Shown: positions 6,893 through 7,468 of the stretch, in pieces
How positions within the stretch are numbered: the stretch's first letter is position 1
Layout: the number at the start of each line of letters is the position of its first letter
Assembly (NCBI GenBank): GCA_003819755.1
Contig: RPQK01000368.1
Coordinates: 1-7,468, forward strand
DNA: 7,468 bases
Direction: 5' to 3'
DNA from: Acidobacteriota bacterium
GTDB lineage: Bacteria > Acidobacteriota > UBA6911 > RPQK01
The notes under the pieces: model-generated
Database searches by the model: none
Told to the model about the DNA's origin: nothing
Seen by the model: the letters and a program-made list of their open reading frames with translations, nothing else
Position numbers and translations under genes: made by a program

Positions 6893-6922
6893 TTGACTCT
6901 TGGATGTGACCGCTGTCACAAT
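6893..6922 (+). promoter_or_regulatory. Possible sigma70 promoter toward the PilX-like gene
   Basis: TTGACT at 6893-6898 (5 of 6 to consensus), an 18-bp spacer, then CACAAT at 6917-6922 (4 of 6). It points toward the PilX-like gene and leaves a leader of about 113 nt. The palindrome at 6905-6920 covers the spacer and the start of the -10, so a protein bound there would block this promoter. Confidence 0.35.
6905..6920. promoter_or_regulatory. CRP/FNR-family-type operator palindrome
   Basis: TGTGAC-CGCT-GTCACA is a perfect palindrome with 6-bp arms. It fits the CRP half-site rule TGTGA-N6-TCACA exactly. It lies between the divergent amidohydrolase operon (ATG 92 nt away) and the PilX-like gene (ATG 122 nt away). 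Binding of a CRP/Vfr-like factor is inferred from the motif alone; no regulator gene is in the window. Confidence 0.55.
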
Positions 6923-7030
6923 CGGTGATCAGGTTAGGTCGGGTCAGGTTCTTTCGCGCGGAGTCCCGTGCGACTCTCAGCCAGTACATCTTGTTTTCCA
7001 AGCGGCGGCATTTTCTGCTCTGTGACGTTC

Positions 7031-7038
7031 GGGGGGGG
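7031..7038 (+). repeat. G8 homopolymer just before the PilX-like start
   Basis: Eight consecutive G residues end three nt before the ATG at 7042. The tract occupies the place of the ribosome binding site, and no AGGAGG-like sequence is present otherwise. Such tracts can slip during replication and are also prone to sequencing error. Confidence 0.6.
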
Positions 7039-7041
7039 CAA

Positions 7042-7468
7042 ATGGTGCAGAATGAACGTGGTGGCGCGTTAATCGCCGTCCTGCTCGTAACGATAATGCT
7101 CTCGTTACTGGCGCTTTCGCTTTCCCTGTCGAGCATGACCGATTTGCGGATCTCCAGCGAGTTTGAGAACCACGAGAAGGCACTGCTTATCGCTGACGCC
7201 GGGTTCAACGATGTCAGAAAAGATATTCACGGTGACCTGGACGTCCTCCTGGCGAATACGGTGACGGTTAAGGACTACATCCCTGGGGAGACGATGCGTC
7301 CCTACGATTACCGTAATCCGATCAGCCTCCGCGAGGCGCGCAATATCGACTTTGAACTTGCTCCTACGTCCGGCACGCGCAACGATACCGGCTGGCTGAC
7401 CCCGGCAGAAGGAGCCGAGATCAGCGGCGGAAGATACTTCGCCAAGGTTTCCGACAACGACGATGGTG
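7042..7468 (+). CDS. PilX-like type IV pilus assembly protein, N-terminal part (cut by window edge)
   Basis: The 142 codons to the right edge are open. The protein begins MVQNERGG, then a hydrophobic segment at about 9-31 (ALIAVLLVTIMLSLLALSL), then SSMTDLRISSEF and KALLIADAGFNDVRKDI. This is the layout of the PilX N-terminal family: a short basic or polar leader ending in R-G, a membrane helix, a polar 'T-D-L-R-I' stretch, and an A-x-x-x-A-D-A-G helix. The prepilin-type Glu at position +5 is not evident after the GG, as in many PilX proteins. It would be a minor component or assembly factor of type IV pili or a related pseudopilus in the inner membrane. The frame is open upstream to a TGA at 6907, so GTG 6925 or TTG 6991 are alternative starts, but family-like sequence begins at 7042. 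No normal ribosome site is visible, only the G8 run. The C-terminal domain and operon partners are outside the window. Confidence 0.78.
   Translation, partial: MVQNERGGALIAVLLVTIMLSLLALSLSLSSMTDLRISSEFENHEKALLIADAGFNDVRKDIHGDLDVLLANTVTVKDYIPGETMRPYDYRNPISLREARNIDFELAPTSGTRNDTGWLTPAEGAEISGGRYFAKVSDNDDG

Noticed and set aside
6873..7208. 111-residue minus-strand ORF over the PilX-like start
   Set aside because: It crosses the CRP-type site and the start of a recognisable membrane protein on the other strand and has no family-like sequence.

Overview
The window looks like a stretch of chromosome from a GC-rich, Gram-negative-type bacterium. The evidence is Sec and Tat export signals, a type IV pilus PilX-like protein, and many family-level metallohydrolases. 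The gene mix and the palindromic intergenic repeats resemble environmental Acidobacteria or a similar phylum. That placement is a guess from style, not from a marker gene. No rRNA, tRNA, CRISPR array, transposase or phage gene is visible.

Layout, left to right. (1) 1-355, minus strand: the N-terminal 118 codons of a uroporphyrinogen-decarboxylase-superfamily protein that runs off the left edge. (2) 356-643: a divergent intergenic region dominated by a roughly 147-bp imperfect palindrome (485-631) with 31-bp near-perfect core arms. It swallows two upstream start codons of the next gene. (3) 644-2890, plus strand: a UvrA paralogue with both ABC ATPase modules and two zinc-finger pairs intact, but without the UvrB-binding domain. 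(4) 2908-5586, minus strand, convergent with the UvrA paralogue at a 17-bp gap: a Tat-exported CehA/McbA-type metallohydrolase with a His-rich tail. (5) 5587-5751: a gap holding a strong hairpin built from 9-nt tandem units. (6) 5752-6813, minus strand: a Sec-exported amidohydrolase-2 family enzyme that probably heads an operon with the CehA/McbA-like gene. (7) 6814-7041: a divergent control region with a perfect TGTGA-N6-TCACA (CRP-type) palindrome. (8) 7042-7468, plus strand: the start of a PilX-like minor pilin that runs off the right edge.

The clearest functional unit is the pair of exported metal-dependent hydrolases (5752-6813 and 2908-5586). Both are predicted to act outside the cytoplasm, one exported by Sec and the other by Tat. 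Their substrate cannot be read from sequence. The UvrA paralogue stands alone; its domain loss matches the UvrA2/DrrC-like class linked to tolerance of DNA-damaging or DNA-binding compounds rather than core excision repair. I do not see a convincing new multi-gene system. The items most worth following up are the two structured intergenic repeats and the CRP-like site shared by a pilus gene and a hydrolase operon.
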